A stretch of DNA of 64,000 nucleotides from positions 62,001-126,000 of the forward strand of contig NZ_CABVPN010000022.1 of the NCBI RefSeq assembly GCF_902499115.1. Reading direction: 5' to 3'. Both the position numbers and the translations under genes were made by a program. Below, in pieces: positions 25,887 through 34,819 of this stretch. The notes beneath the pieces are model-generated. The model worked only from the letters and a program-made list of their open reading frames with translations, did no database searches and was not told the DNA's origin. Position 1 is the stretch's first letter. Every line of letters begins with the position of its first letter. The stretch is from Burkholderia diffusa (GTDB lineage Bacteria > Pseudomonadota > Gammaproteobacteria > Burkholderiales > Burkholderiaceae).

Positions 25887-26927
25887 TCAATGCAGCTCGC
25901 TGAAGCGCGGATCGATATACGCGTCGACGTCCTGCGACTGTTTGTACACGGCATTGCGCACGTTGAACGCATTCGCGTTGCGGGTCGACCCGTAGATCGA
26001 GTCGAGCCCGTCGCCCTTGCGGAACGCTTGCTTCGCGGCCGCCGCGTCGAGCAGGTGCGTGCCTTTCAGCAGCGGGAGATATTGCGCCGGCGTGAGGCCC
26101 ACGCGCGCCGACATGATCTTCACCGCATCGGCCTGCGTCTTCGGGTCGTTGATATAGGCGACGCAGCGATACCAGACCTTGACCACCTTCGCCCAGTCAG
26201 CCCGACGCGCGGCGAGGCTCGCCGGCGCGACCGTGATCGCATCGTAGATCAGCCCCGGCGCATCCGCCGACGTGAAGATTGCCCGTGCGCCGGGTGCGCG
26301 CTTCAACGCCTCGCCCGCGTTCGGCTGCCATGCGGCCACCGCGGCGATGTCGGTCGACGAACCGAGCACCTGCGGCAGTTCGTTCGTCTTCGCATTCACG
26401 AGCGTGACGTCGCCGTCCTTGAGCCCGTGCTTCTGCAGCGCGGTTTCGAGCAGCAGGTGATCGACGAGGCCGAGCTCGACGCCAACCTTCTTGCCCTTCA
26501 GGCCTTCGACGGTGCGCAGCGGCGGCTTCGCGACGATCATGTCGTTGCCGGCCGAATAGTCGGTCAACAGGATCATGACGTTCTTCGCGCCGGCCGCGCC
26601 GGTGACGAGCGCATCGCCGTTGGTCGCCGCGACCGCGTCGAGCTTGCCGGCGGAAAACGCGTCGAGCGAGGCCGAATAATCGAACCATTCGAAGTCGACG
26701 TCGACGCCGGCTTCCTTGAACCAGCCCTTGTCGAGCGCGACCTGGAACGCGACCCAGCCCGGCCAGTCGCTGTAGCCGATTTTCAGCGGCGCCGCCGCGT
26801 GCACGGCGGGCGCTGCCAGCAGCGCGGCTGCCGCGACGGCGGCGCCGAATGCGTGACGGATTGGACGGAAGAAATGGAAGAAGCGGAGGGACGGCAGGCG
26901 GCGGAACGCCAGGGCGGGACGGGTCAT
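25887..26927 (-). CDS. ABC transporter substrate-binding protein (guanidine/urea carboxylase locus)
   Basis: This 346-residue periplasmic binding protein has a long signal peptide (cleavage near residue 45, AVHAAAPLKIGYSDWPGW). The fold is of the nitrate/sulfonate/taurine type. Proteins of this subgroup accompany urea or guanidine carboxylase genes. GGAG is well placed before the ATG at 26927. It is divergent from the carboxylase operon, which holds the matching permease and ATPase at 34820-36748. Its own leader carries a guanidine-I riboswitch at 27064-27176, so guanidine is the likely cargo or inducer. Confidence 0.85.
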   Translation of the reverse strand: MTRPALAFRRLPSLRFFHFFRPIRHAFGAAVAAAALLAAPAVHAAAPLKIGYSDWPGWVAFQVALDKGWFKEAGVDVDFEWFDYSASLDAFSAGKLDAVAATNGDALVTGAAGAKNVMILLTDYSAGNDMIVAKPPLRTVEGLKGKKVGVELGLVDHLLLETALQKHGLKDGDVTLVNAKTNELPQVLGSSTDIAAVAAWQPNAGEALKRAPGARAIFTSADAPGLIYDAITVAPASLAARRADWAKVVKVWYRCVAYINDPKTQADAVKIMSARVGLTPAQYLPLLKGTHLLDAAAAKQAFRKGDGLDSIYGSTRNANAFNVRNAVYKQSQDVDAYIDPRFSELH

Positions 26928-27063
26928 CGTTGTTCTCCAGGAGACCGGGATCGGGATCGTCGATTCGGACCGTGCCTGTGCGCGGTCCGGCCGCGTGGCC
27001 GGTTCCTGCGGATGCGGAACGAGAAGCGGCCACGGAGAGGCGGGACGGCCGTTGCCATCGCCA

Positions 27064-27176
27064 ATCTCCCGGGCTTTTGTCCCGCCGTGTAGCGCGCGTG
27101 CATCCGGTCTCGCGATCGGACGAACCCGCGCCGGGCTGCTCTCGGACCAGACGTTCGATGAACCGGAACCCTAGCA
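27064..27176 (-). promoter_or_regulatory. Guanidine-I (ykkC) riboswitch upstream of the binding protein
   Basis: On the minus strand the conserved segments appear in order: CTAGGGTTCCGG (27174-27163), CTGGTCCGAGAGC (around 27151-27139) and ACACGGCGGGACAAAAGCCC followed by GGGAGAT (27089-27064). These are the hallmark segments of the ykkC subtype 1 aptamer, which binds guanidinium and turns expression on. The start codon of the binding protein is about 137 bases downstream. Confidence 0.88.
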
Positions 27177-27254
27177 CCCCTAAGATGCGACGCCGCCGCA
27201 CCTCTCGGCATCATGCCGAGCGAGAAGCGTGCCAATGACGCGCGGCAACGCGAT

Positions 27255-27344
27255 TCAACGGCGGCGGACGGTGCGCTGAAGTTCGATGAAGCGGGCGGAG
27301 AACAGCGCGCTCAATGCGCGCCGGAGCAGGTCGAGCTTGTTCAT
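27255..27344 (-). CDS. Possible 29-residue peptide between the riboswitches
   Basis: The frame reads MNKLDLLRRALSALFSARF and then IELQRTVRRR, an amphipathic, Arg-rich peptide. There is no good ribosome binding site. It lies in the 881-base divergent region 26928-27808, where the rest (27345-27620) is GTGC-rich sequence with no recognisable gene. It may be chance, a leader peptide or a remnant. Confidence 0.2.
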   Translation of the reverse strand: MNKLDLLRRALSALFSARFIELQRTVRRR

Positions 27345-27626
27345 GAAGAGTGGGGTATCGAGTGAGGATGCACCTGTTCAGCAATGCCCATGCCATCGCG
27401 GATCGCGCGGTGCGCGCGTGCGCGATGCGCACTGCGCCGGTGCGCGATCGCGTGCGCATGGTGCGTCGCACGCCCGCCGCGAGGGCAAGCCGCCGCCGCC
27501 GAATCGTTCATGCCGTGCGTCATCGGGCCGTCGTGCCGCGTCGTGCCGTGATTGCGCGGCGGCTGGCACGCAACTCGCTTTATCGACACCCGAGAGGTGC
27601 GAAGCAATTTGCATCATCTTCAGGAT

Positions 27627-27752
27627 CGCTAGGGTTCCGGTCGTGCGGCGTTCGCGCCGCGCGATGACTGGTCCGAGAGCAATCCGGTCTTGCCTTTGCC
27701 TCGATTCGAGGAAACGGCGAGGCTCCACGGAGGGATAAAAGCCCGGGAGGTC
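27627..27752 (+). promoter_or_regulatory. Guanidine-I (ykkC) riboswitch upstream of the carboxylase operon
   Basis: CTAGGGTTCCGG at 27629-27640, CTGGTCCGAGAGC at 27668-27680 and ACGGAGGGATAAAAGCCCGG from 27727 are the conserved ykkC subtype 1 segments. The start codon of the first DUF1989 gene is 57 bases downstream. GGCTCC at 27721-27726, inside the aptamer, is complementary to GGAGCC at 27800-27805, which overlaps the ribosome binding site. A translational switch is therefore possible. Confidence 0.9.
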
Positions 27753-27808
27753 GCGATGTCGTTCGGTCGCCCTCTCACGCCTTTTGTCCAACCGACCACG
27801 GAGCCGCC

Positions 27809-28570
27809 ATGTCGCCGAGCCCCCAAGCCGTCCCCGTCCTTGTGCCACCGCCACACGTCGCGTGGGAAACGCTGATCCCCGCAGGAACCCACTGGTCCGG
27901 CATCCTGCGCCGCGGCCTCGCACTGCGCATCGTCGATGTCGACGGCGGCGCGAACCTGTCCGCCGTCTTTCATCGCCAGGAAGACCCGCTCGAACGCTAC
28001 AACATGGCCGACACGCTGAAGGCGCAGCACACCGCGCACCTCACGCGCGGCCATGCGCTGTATACGGACATGGGGCGCGTGATCGCGTCGATCACGGCCG
28101 ACACGCTCGGCTGGCACGACCCGCTCGGCGGTGTCGGCGATGCGCGGTTGTTCGCGCACAAGTACGGCACGACCTCGTACCAGGCCGATCGCAACGCGAT
28201 GATCCGCAACGGTCGCGACAGCCTCGTGCTCGAGCTCGCGAAATACGGACTGTCGGCGCGCGATCTCGCCGCGAACGTCAACTTCTTCAGCAGGCTCGAC
28301 GCGCGCGACGACGGCACGCTCGATTTCATCGCCGGCCACTCGCCGGCCGGCAGCGCGCTCGACCTGCGCTTCGAGATGAACACGCTGGCGGCGTTCTCGA
28401 CCGCGCCGCATCCGCTCGATCCGCGTGCGGACTACGCACCGAAGCCCGTGAAGTTGATCGCGTACCGCGCGTATCCGGCGGACGGCGCCGCGCCCGACGA
28501 CGACCCGTGCCGCCGCGCATGCGCGGAGAACATGCGCGGCTTCGCCAACACCGACCGTCTGTTCGCGTAA
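27809..28570 (+). CDS. DUF1989 urea/guanidine carboxylase-associated protein (larger subunit)
   Basis: The protein has 253 residues in the DUF1989 family that accompanies urea amidolyase-type carboxylases (older name UAAP). Recognisable parts are WSGILRRGLALRIVDVDGG and ARDLAANVNFFSRLD. In guanidine users the two DUF1989 proteins form carboxyguanidine deiminase (CgdA/CgdB), which converts carboxyguanidine to allophanate and ammonia. I cannot say from sequence alone which letter applies to this one. It is the first gene after the riboswitch and ends 11 bases before its partner. Confidence 0.82.
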   Translation: MSPSPQAVPVLVPPPHVAWETLIPAGTHWSGILRRGLALRIVDVDGGANLSAVFHRQEDPLERYNMADTLKAQHTAHLTRGHALYTDMGRVIASITADTLGWHDPLGGVGDARLFAHKYGTTSYQADRNAMIRNGRDSLVLELAKYGLSARDLAANVNFFSRLDARDDGTLDFIAGHSPAGSALDLRFEMNTLAAFSTAPHPLDPRADYAPKPVKLIAYRAYPADGAAPDDDPCRRACAENMRGFANTDRLFA

Positions 28571-28581
28571 GGAGCCCTTCA

Positions 28582-29238
28582 ATGCCGATCATCGAAAGCC
28601 GTCTCCACCCGCGCGACGCGATCCACGACACCACGCTGAAAGCCGGCGAACCGTGGCTGCACGACCTGAAACGCGGACAGGTCTTCCGCATCCTCGACCT
28701 GGAAGGCAACCAGGCGGTCGACACGTTGTTCTATCGCACCGACGACATCGAGGAGCGCTACAGCGCGCAGGACACGATTCGCGCGCAGCGCAACCTGTAC
28801 CTGAGCGCGGGCAGCGTGCTGCTGTCCAGCCGGGGCAACCCGATGGTGACGATCGTCGCCGATACCTGCGGCCGCCACGACACGCTCGGCGGCGCGTGTG
28901 CGGCCGAGAGCAATACCGTGCGCTATGCGCTCGACAAGCGTTACATGCACAACTGCCGCGACAGCTTCCTCAACGCGATTGCGCACTGCACGTGCGGCGC
29001 GGGCACGCGGCTCGGCAAGCGCGACCTTGTCGGCAACGTCAACTTCTTCATGAACGTGCCAGTGACGCCGCTCGGCGGGCTCACGTTCGAGGACGGCATT
29101 TCCGCGCCCGGCAAGTACGTGGAGATGCGCGCGGAGATGGACGTCACCGTGCTGATCTCGAACTGCCCGCAACTCAACAATCCGTGCAACGGCTACAACC
29201 CGACGCCCGTGCGCCTCACGATCTGGGAGGCTCAATGA
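28582..29238 (+). CDS. DUF1989 urea/guanidine carboxylase-associated protein (smaller subunit)
   Basis: This 218-residue paralogue of the preceding gene shares the family segments RGQVFRILDLEGNQAVDTLF and KRDLVGNVNFFMNVPV. It has more cysteines (IAHCTCGAG, LISNCPQLNNPCNGYN), which may bind a metal. AAGGAG is well placed before the ATG at 28582. Together with the larger subunit it is expected to form the CgdAB-type deiminase. This rests on published work on the family and on the riboswitch here. Confidence 0.82.
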   Translation: MPIIESRLHPRDAIHDTTLKAGEPWLHDLKRGQVFRILDLEGNQAVDTLFYRTDDIEERYSAQDTIRAQRNLYLSAGSVLLSSRGNPMVTIVADTCGRHDTLGGACAAESNTVRYALDKRYMHNCRDSFLNAIAHCTCGAGTRLGKRDLVGNVNFFMNVPVTPLGGLTFEDGISAPGKYVEMRAEMDVTVLISNCPQLNNPCNGYNPTPVRLTIWEAQ

Positions 29239-29275
29239 ACTACACCCACGCTCACGCTCGTTCGCGGGAGGCAAC

Positions 29276-32200
29276 ATGAGGTTCGCCAAGGTCCTCGTCG
29301 CGAACCGCGGCGAAATCGCGTGCCGCGTGATCCGCACGCTCAAGCGGCTCGGCATCGCGTCGGTCGCGATTTATTCGGATGCCGATCGCGACGCGCGTCA
29401 CGTGGCGCTCGCCGACGAAGCGGTGCATGTCGGGCCCGCGCCGGCGGCCGACAGCTACCTGAACGTCGCGGCGATCCTTGCTGCCGCACGCGAGACCGGC
29501 GCGCAGGCCGTGCATCCCGGCTACGGCTTCCTGTCCGAGCATGCCGGTTTCGCCGATGCATGCGAGGCAGCGGGCCTGCGCTTCATCGGGCCGCGCGGCG
29601 ATCACATGCGTGCATTCGGCCTCAAGCACACCGCGCGCGCGCTCGCCGCCGCGCAGGGCGTCGCGCTGCTGCCGGGCACGGGCCTGCTCGATGACGTGGC
29701 GACGGCGCTCGCCGAAGCCGACGCAATCGGTTATCCCGTGATGCTGAAAAGCACCGCCGGTGGCGGCGGGATCGGCATGTCGCTCTGCCGCGATGCCGCG
29801 CAGCTCGAGGCGGCCTTCGAATCCGTCGTGCGGCTCGGCAACGCGAACTTCGCGCATGCGGGGGTCTATCTCGAGAAGTTCGTCGAACACGCGCGGCACA
29901 TCGAAGTGCAGATCTTCGGCGACGGGCTGGGCGGCGCGATCGCGCTCGGCGAGCGCGATTGCTCCGTGCAGCGCCGCAACCAGAAGGTGATCGAGGAAAC
30001 GCCCGCGCCGGACCTGAGCGGCGCCGAGCGCGATGCGCTGCATGCGAGCGCGGTGCGGCTCGCCCGCGTGGTCGGCTACGCATCGGCCGGCACCGTCGAA
30101 TTCGTGTTCGACGCGAACGCGCGGCAGTTCTATTTCCTCGAGGTGAATACGCGGCTGCAGGTCGAACATTGCGTGACCGAAGCGGTGACGGGCATCGATC
30201 TCGTGGAATGGATGATCCTGCAGGCCGAAGGCGACCTGCCGCCGCTCGACACGCTCGCCGTCGCGCCGCGCGGCGCGAGCATCCAGGTGCGGCTCTATGC
30301 GGAGGATCCGCACAAGCAGTTCCAGCCGAGCGCGGGGTTGCTCACGCACGTCGCGTTTCCGGACGACGTGCGCGTCGACGGCTGGATCGAAGCGGGCACC
30401 GAGATCAGCGCGCATTACGATCCGCTGCTCGCGAAGCTGATCGTGCGCGGCGATACGCGGCGCGACGCGCTGGCCGCATTGCAGGCCGCGCTCGCGCGTA
30501 CCGAGCTGTACGGGATCGAGACCAACCTCGACTACTTGCGCGCCGTCGTCGGCTCGGACACGTTCGCGCGCGGCGCGCCGACGACGGCATTCCTGTCGCG
30601 CTTCGCGTTCGCGCCGCACACGATCGACGTGCTCGACGGTGGCGTGCAGACCACCGTGCAGCAAGCCCCCGGGCGCGTCGGCTACTGGAGCGTCGGCGTG
30701 CCGCCGTCCGGTCCGATGGACGATCGCGCGTTCGATCTCGCGAACGCGCTGCTCGGCAACGCGCGCGACGCGGCGGGGCTGGAATTCACGATGGTCGGCG
30801 CGACGCTGCGCTTCAACACGGCGACGCTGTTCGTGCTCGGCGGCGCGCCGCTCGCGGCCACGCTCGATGGCGAGCACGCGCCGTTCTGGCAGGTGCTGCG
30901 CGCGCGGCCCGGCGCGGTGCTGAAGCTCGGCGGCGTGATGGGCGCGGGCGTGCGCGCATGTCTTGCCGTGAAGGGCGGGCTGCAAGTGCCCGACTATCTC
31001 GGCAGCAAGGCGACCTTCACGCTCGGCCAGTTCGGCGGCCACGCGGGGCGCGCGCTGCGCAAGGGCGACGTGCTGCATCTGCACGCGGACGCGGGGCGCG
31101 GCGACGCGGGCGCGACGCTGGCCGCGGCCGACGTTCCCGCGCTGACGCATGCCTGGACGCTCGGCGTGCTCGACGGGCCGCACGGCGCGCCCGATTTCTT
31201 CACGCCCGACGACATCGTGATGCTCTACGGCACGCAGTGGACGGTCCATTACAACTCCAGCCGCACCGGCGTGCGGCTGATCGGCCCGAAGCCGCAATGG
31301 GCTCGCGTGGACGGCGGCGAGGCAGGCCTGCATCCGTCGAACATCCACGACAACGCGTATGCGATCGGTGCGGTCGATTTCACCGGCGACATGCCGGTGA
31401 TCCTGGGCCCCGACGGTCCGAGCCTCGGCGGCTTCGTGTGCCCGGTGACGGTCGTGCGCGACGAGTTGTGGAAGCTCGGGCAGTTGCGCCCGGGCGATAC
31501 CGTGCAGTTCGTGCGCGCCCGCGTGTCGCCCGCGCCTGCCGCCGCCTCGATCGCGATCGCGCCCGCGGCATCCGCTGGCGCGCCGGACGATTGCGTGCTG
31601 CATCGCGACCCGTCGGCCGGCGGCGGCATCGGCGTGGTGTACCGGCGCTCGGGCGATCGCAACGTGCTGGTCGAATACGGGCCGCTCGTGCTCGACCTGA
31701 ACCTGCGCTTTCGCGTGCACGCGCTGATGTGCTGGCTCGACGCGCACCGGCTGCCCGGCATGCTCGACCTGACGCCGGGGATACGTTCGCTGCAGGTGCA
31801 GTTCGACGCGCGGACGCTGCCGCTCGCCACGCTGCTCGCGCATTTGCAGGCCGCCGAGCGCGAATTGCCCGACGTGGCCGACATGCGCGTGCCGAACCGC
31901 GTCGTGCATCTGCCGCTGTCGTGGGACGACCCGTCGACGCGCGTCGCGATCGAGCGCTACATGCAGTCGGTGCGGCCCGATGCGCCGTGGTGCCCGAGCA
32001 ATATCGAGTTCATCCGGCGCATCAACGGCCTGGCGAGTATCGACGACGTGAAGCGCATCGTGTTCGACGCGCGCTATCTGGTGATGGGGCTCGGCGACGT
32101 CTACCTCGGTGCACCGGTCGCGACGCCGATCGATCCGCGGCACCGGCTGGTGACCACGAAGTACAACCCCGCGCGCACCTGGACGCCGGAGAACGCGGTC

Positions 32201-32872
32201 GGCATCGGCGGCGCGTACCTGTGCGTGTACGGGATGGAAGGGCCCGGCGGCTACCAGTTCGTCGGCCGGACCGTGCAGATGTGGAACCGCCACCGCACCA
32301 CGCGCGAATTCGAGGCCGGCAAGCCCTGGCTGCTGCGCTTCTTCGACGAGATCCGCTTTTACGAAGTCAGCGAGGCGGAGCTGACCGCGCTGCGCGCGGA
32401 TTTCATCGCGGGCCGCGCGGCGCTGAGGATCGAGGAATCCGTGTTCGATCTGGGCGCATACAACCGCTTTCTGCGCGACGAGGCGGATTCGATCGCGACG
32501 TTCAAGGACGCGCAGCAAACCGCGTTCGAAGCCGAGCGTGAGCGATGGCGGGCGGCCGGGCACGCGGAATACGTCGGCGACGCGGAGCAGGGCGACGCGC
32601 AGGCGGCGCGGGCAGCGGGCGCGCTCGACGACACGCAGCGGGCGATTGCCGCGGACGTGTCGGGCAGCGTGTGGAAGGTGCTGGTCGCGGCTGGCGAGCG
32701 CGTGACCGAAGGGCAGGTCGTCGCGATCGTCGAGTCGATGAAGATGGAGGTGGTGGTGACGGCAACGGAAGACGGCACGATCGAGACGATCGATTGTGCG
32801 CCGGGCGCGGCGGTGGTGGCTGGCCAGCGGCTGATGGTGATGAAGGCGGGCGCCGCCGAGGAGGTCGCATGA
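29276..32872 (+). CDS. Biotin-dependent guanidine carboxylase (urea carboxylase family)
   Basis: The protein has 1198 residues. Biotin carboxylase is at about 1-450 (KVLVANRGEIACRVIRTLKR, HPGYGFLSEHAGFADA). The carboxyltransferase has KipA-like (about 460-780, PPSGPMDDRAFDLANALLG) and KipI-like (about 790-1000) parts. The biotinyl carrier at the end has VESMKMEVV (Lys1156). Urea and guanidine carboxylases share this plan. Asp701 in GAVDFTGDMPV appears to sit where urea carboxylases have Asn, a change reported to mark guanidine carboxylase. The alignment is mine from memory. With two guanidine riboswitches, guanidine is the favoured substrate. Its stop overlaps the next start by 4 bases. Confidence 0.85.
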   Translation: MRFAKVLVANRGEIACRVIRTLKRLGIASVAIYSDADRDARHVALADEAVHVGPAPAADSYLNVAAILAAARETGAQAVHPGYGFLSEHAGFADACEAAGLRFIGPRGDHMRAFGLKHTARALAAAQGVALLPGTGLLDDVATALAEADAIGYPVMLKSTAGGGGIGMSLCRDAAQLEAAFESVVRLGNANFAHAGVYLEKFVEHARHIEVQIFGDGLGGAIALGERDCSVQRRNQKVIEETPAPDLSGAERDALHASAVRLARVVGYASAGTVEFVFDANARQFYFLEVNTRLQVEHCVTEAVTGIDLVEWMILQAEGDLPPLDTLAVAPRGASIQVRLYAEDPHKQFQPSAGLLTHVAFPDDVRVDGWIEAGTEISAHYDPLLAKLIVRGDTRRDALAALQAALARTELYGIETNLDYLRAVVGSDTFARGAPTTAFLSRFAFAPHTIDVLDGGVQTTVQQAPGRVGYWSVGVPPSGPMDDRAFDLANALLGNARDAAGLEFTMVGATLRFNTATLFVLGGAPLAATLDGEHAPFWQVLRARPGAVLKLGGVMGAGVRACLAVKGGLQVPDYLGSKATFTLGQFGGHAGRALRKGDVLHLHADAGRGDAGATLAAADVPALTHAWTLGVLDGPHGAPDFFTPDDIVMLYGTQWTVHYNSSRTGVRLIGPKPQWARVDGGEAGLHPSNIHDNAYAIGAVDFTGDMPVILGPDGPSLGGFVCPVTVVRDELWKLGQLRPGDTVQFVRARVSPAPAAASIAIAPAASAGAPDDCVLHRDPSAGGGIGVVYRRSGDRNVLVEYGPLVLDLNLRFRVHALMCWLDAHRLPGMLDLTPGIRSLQVQFDARTLPLATLLAHLQAAERELPDVADMRVPNRVVHLPLSWDDPSTRVAIERYMQSVRPDAPWCPSNIEFIRRINGLASIDDVKRIVFDARYLVMGLGDVYLGAPVATPIDPRHRLVTTKYNPARTWTPENAVGIGGAYLCVYGMEGPGGYQFVGRTVQMWNRHRTTREFEAGKPWLLRFFDEIRFYEVSEAELTALRADFIAGRAALRIEESVFDLGAYNRFLRDEADSIATFKDAQQTAFEAERERWRAAGHAEYVGDAEQGDAQAARAAGALDDTQRAIAADVSGSVWKVLVAAGERVTEGQVVAIVESMKMEVVVTATEDGTIETIDCAPGAAVVAGQRLMVMKAGAAEEVA

Positions 32873-34755
32873 GCACGGCGGAACGTTCCATCCTGCCCGG
32901 GCTGCGCTCGATTGCCGCGCTGCGCGCGCGCTACGTGGCGGGCGACCTGACGCCGCATGCGCTCGTCGACGCGATCGCCGCGCATTTCGACGCCGGCGAC
33001 CCGCATCATGCGTGGATCCGTCCGCTGACGCGCGCGGAGATGACGCGGTATGCCGACGCGCTCGCCGGGCGCGACGTCGCGTCGTTGCCGCTTTACGGCG
33101 TGCCGTTCGCGATCAAGGACAACATCGACCTCGCCGGCATACCGACGACGGCGGCCTGCCCGGCGTATGCGTACACGCCGGCGCGCAGCGCGCCCGTCGT
33201 CGAGCGGCTGATCGCGGCCGGTGCGATTCCGGTCGGCAAGACCAATCTCGACCAGTTCGCGACGGGGCTCTCGGGACAGCGCTCGCCTTACGGCGCGTGC
33301 GGCAACGCGCTCGATCCGCGCTATGCGTCGGGCGGGTCGAGTTCCGGGTCGGCGGTGGCGGTCGCACTCGGCGTCGCGACGTTCTCGCTCGGCACCGACA
33401 CAGCCGGTTCCGGGCGCGTGCCGGCCGCGTTTCACGGCCTCGTCGGGCTCAAGCCGACCCGCGGTGTGGTGAGTACGCTCGGCGTCGTGCCGGCCTGCCG
33501 GTCGCTCGATTGCGTGTCGGTGTTCGCGCACTCGCCGGCCGATGCGCGGGCGGTATTCGATGTCGCGCATGGCGTGATCGAAGGCGACCCTTACGGGCGC
33601 GCATGGCAGCCGCCAGCGGGCGCGGGCGAACTGCGCGCGCATCCGGCGCGGTCGCTCGCGCAGGTGCGTTTCGGCGCGCCGCGCGCCGATCAGCTCGAAT
33701 TCTTCGGTGACGAATCGTATCGCGCGGCCTGGGGCGCGGCGCTCGAACGCCTGCGCGCGACCGGCGCGGGCGTCGTCGAGATCGATTTCAGCCCGTTCCT
33801 GGCGGTCGCGCGGCTGCTGTACGACGGCCCGTGGGTTGCCGAGCGGCTCGCCGCGATCGGCGCATTCGCCGCGCGGGAACCCGATGCGCTGCATCCGGTC
33901 ATCCGCGAAATCGTCGGCGGCGCGTCGCGCTTCAGCGCGGCCGATGCGTTCGCGGCATTCGACCGGCTCGCGACGCTGCGCGTCGAGGCGGCGCGCGCAT
34001 GGGATGGGCTCGACGCGATCGTCATGCCGACCTCGGCGACGACCGCGACCGTCGACGCGCTCGAAGCCGATCCGATCGGCGTCAACTCGCGCTTCGGCTA
34101 CTACACGAATTTCGTCAACCTGCTCGACCTGTCGGCAATCGCCGTGCCGGCCGGCACGTGCGAAAGCGGGCGGCATGCGGGTTTGCCGTTCGGGATCACG
34201 TTCGTCGGCCGCGCAAACGACGATGCGCGGCTGCTCGATCTCGCCCAGGCGTGGACCGGCGGCGCCGTCGCTGCCGGCGATGCGGCCGTCCGGGATGCCG
34301 GGTCGCCAGCGCAGGCGGCATCAGCCTCCGACGCGTCGTCCGCTGTCGTGCGCGTGGCCGTCGTCGGCGCGCATCTGCGTGGCGAGCCGTTGAATGGGCA
34401 GCTCACGCAGCGGGGCGCGCACTTCGTCGCCGCGACGACGACGGCTGCCGCCTATCGACTCTATGCGCTGTCCGCGGCGGCCTGCGGTGGCGTCGCCAAG
34501 CCTGGCCTCGTGCGCGTGCCGGACGGCGGCGCGCCGATCGCGGTCGAGATCTGGGAGATGCCCGTCGACGCATACGGCAGCTTCGTCGCCGGGATTGCGG
34601 CGCCGCTCGGCATCGGCACGCTGATGCTCGCGGACGGCTCGCGGGTGCAGGGCTTCCTGTGTGAAAGCGCGGCGCTCGACGATGCGCAGGACATCACGCG
34701 CTTCGGCGGCTGGCGCGCATACCGCGCTCAGGCCGCCAGCGGCGCGTTGCAATGA
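32869..34755 (+). CDS. atzF: Allophanate hydrolase
   Basis: The protein has 628 residues. Residues 1-450 form an amidase-signature domain with the Ser-cisSer-Lys triad in FAIKDNID (Lys83), SGGSSSGSAV (Ser158) and GTDTAGSGRVPA (Ser181). A C-terminal domain of about 130 residues (AVVGAHLRGEPLNGQL to SRVQGFLCE) matches the AtzF-type decarboxylase module. The enzyme converts allophanate to ammonia and CO2, the last step after carboxylation and deimination. The start overlaps the carboxylase stop as ATGA. Confidence 0.9.
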   Translation: MSTAERSILPGLRSIAALRARYVAGDLTPHALVDAIAAHFDAGDPHHAWIRPLTRAEMTRYADALAGRDVASLPLYGVPFAIKDNIDLAGIPTTAACPAYAYTPARSAPVVERLIAAGAIPVGKTNLDQFATGLSGQRSPYGACGNALDPRYASGGSSSGSAVAVALGVATFSLGTDTAGSGRVPAAFHGLVGLKPTRGVVSTLGVVPACRSLDCVSVFAHSPADARAVFDVAHGVIEGDPYGRAWQPPAGAGELRAHPARSLAQVRFGAPRADQLEFFGDESYRAAWGAALERLRATGAGVVEIDFSPFLAVARLLYDGPWVAERLAAIGAFAAREPDALHPVIREIVGGASRFSAADAFAAFDRLATLRVEAARAWDGLDAIVMPTSATTATVDALEADPIGVNSRFGYYTNFVNLLDLSAIAVPAGTCESGRHAGLPFGITFVGRANDDARLLDLAQAWTGGAVAAGDAAVRDAGSPAQAASASDASSAVVRVAVVGAHLRGEPLNGQLTQRGAHFVAATTTAAAYRLYALSAAACGGVAKPGLVRVPDGGAPIAVEIWEMPVDAYGSFVAGIAAPLGIGTLMLADGSRVQGFLCESAALDDAQDITRFGGWRAYRAQAASGALQ

Positions 34756-34819
34756 ACGTCCGGTCGTGCGTTGCTCCGGCACCCGCGCGACCGGCACCCG
34801 AAACGATACGGAGATTCCC

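Noticed and set aside
27360..27560. GTGC/GCGC-rich stretch as a repeat array or CRISPR-like region
   Set aside because: The short motifs are irregular with no constant repeat or spacer length.
29252..32563. Very long open frame antisense to the carboxylase
   Set aside because: It lacks family motifs, and its openness is explained by the GC-rich third codon positions of the real gene on the other strand.
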